NCBI GenBank assembly: GCA_902766305.1
Contig: CACXDE010000358.1
Span: forward strand, 1-5,659
Source of the DNA: an uncultured Ruminococcus sp.
GTDB taxonomy: Bacteria; Bacillota; Clostridia; Oscillospirales; Acutalibacteraceae
Reading direction: 5' to 3'
Length of the DNA stretch: 5,659 nucleotides
Shown here: positions 5,461 through 5,659 of the stretch, piece by piece
Layout: every line of letters starts with the position of its first letter
How positions within the stretch are numbered: position 1 is the stretch's first letter
Position numbers and translations under genes: made by a program
Notes under the pieces: generated by a model
The model's input: only the letters and a program-made list of their open reading frames with translations
Database searches by the model: none
What the model was told of the DNA's origin: nothing

Positions 5461-5518
5461 TCTTTGCACAAATTCATTGTAATAATTATATCAGTATTGA
5501 CTATAACTGTAGACTTGT
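5449..5518. repeat. Inverted repeat spanning the SPFH stop codon
   Basis: ACAAGTCTA (5449-5457) and TAGACTTGT (5510-5518) are exact reverse complements. A second, shorter pair TATAGTC (5456-5462) and GACTATA (5499-5505) continues inward, offset by a few bases in the right arm. The left arm encodes the last residues of the SPFH protein and runs into its TAG stop. The arms resemble the ends of a small insertion or the stem of a dispersed repeat. No T-run follows, so it is a weak terminator candidate. Confidence 0.65.
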
Positions 5519-5659
5519 GTTTATGGTGGTGCCACAATACAGGGCATGGGGGTTTAATTGGCAACGATAAAAATCATCTTTGGTGAAACAAAAATGGAAT
5601 AGCACCGCCCGGCGCAGAGCCTGCGCACCCAAATCAGTCTTGCACTACTTCATTGTAAA
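5459..5659. repeat. Repeat-element region after the SPFH gene (direct repeats about 176 bp apart)
   Basis: The segment at 5459-5482 (starting AGTCTTTGCAC, ending TTCATTGTAA) recurs at 5636-5658 with two mismatches and one missing base. The window ends inside or at the edge of the second copy, so a tandem or dispersed element may continue. Between the copies, GGTGGTGC (5525-5532) can pair with GCACCGCC (5602-5609), and GCGCAG (5612-5617) with CTGCGC (5621-5626), so the block could fold as RNA. A 43-codon frame on the minus strand (5632-5501, TTG start) has no good ribosome site. No ordinary gene is seen here. Confidence 0.55.

Noticed and set aside
5501..5632. 43-codon minus-strand ORF from a TTG at the window end
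   Set aside because: There is no ATG or ribosome site, it lies in a repeat-rich block, and its length is within chance expectation. It is mentioned only as part of the repeat region.

Overview
The window reads like accessory DNA from a low-to-moderate GC Gram-positive gut anaerobe of the Clostridia, probably a Ruminococcus-like member of the Oscillospiraceae. The clues are purine-rich Shine-Dalgarno sites, a textbook sigma-A promoter, and two large proteins of types I know mainly from Clostridia: a zinc-ribbon/TIR/TPR membrane protein and a YdjI-type SPFH protein with zinc ribbons. The genus is an inference from family resemblance, not a search result.

Layout, left to right. Positions 1-2379 (+) hold most of a TIR-domain protein whose start lies before the window. 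It has a cytoplasmic TIR domain, a long TPR-like helical region, one transmembrane helix, and a short outer segment ending in a single RCC1-type repeat. Positions 2440-2520 and 3235-3322 are two related copies of an imperfect palindromic repeat. Between them, on the minus strand, lies a complete type II toxin-antitoxin operon: a DinJ/RelB-type antitoxin (3084-2818) overlapping a YafQ-type mRNA interferase toxin (2831-2556). Its sigma-A promoter matches both consensus hexamers exactly. Two overlapping inverted repeats (3139-3187) lie just upstream of that promoter. Positions 3436-5460 (+) encode a complete SPFH protein with three zinc ribbons before the SPFH domain and five tandem ones after the coiled coil. 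A possible 14-codon leader ORF sits directly in front of it. The last 200 bases carry inverted and direct repeats that look like the edge of a dispersed or tandem element. This element appears to supply the last codons and the stop of the SPFH gene.

Working hypothesis: the TIR protein and the SPFH protein are partners in a membrane-associated sensing or defence module. TIR would be the NAD-consuming or signalling effector, TPR/RCC1 the outer sensor, and SPFH with zinc ribbons the membrane scaffold. The toxin-antitoxin cassette is either a later insertion between them or an addiction module that stabilises the locus. Domain identities and operon signals are read from the sequence. The joint function is inference.
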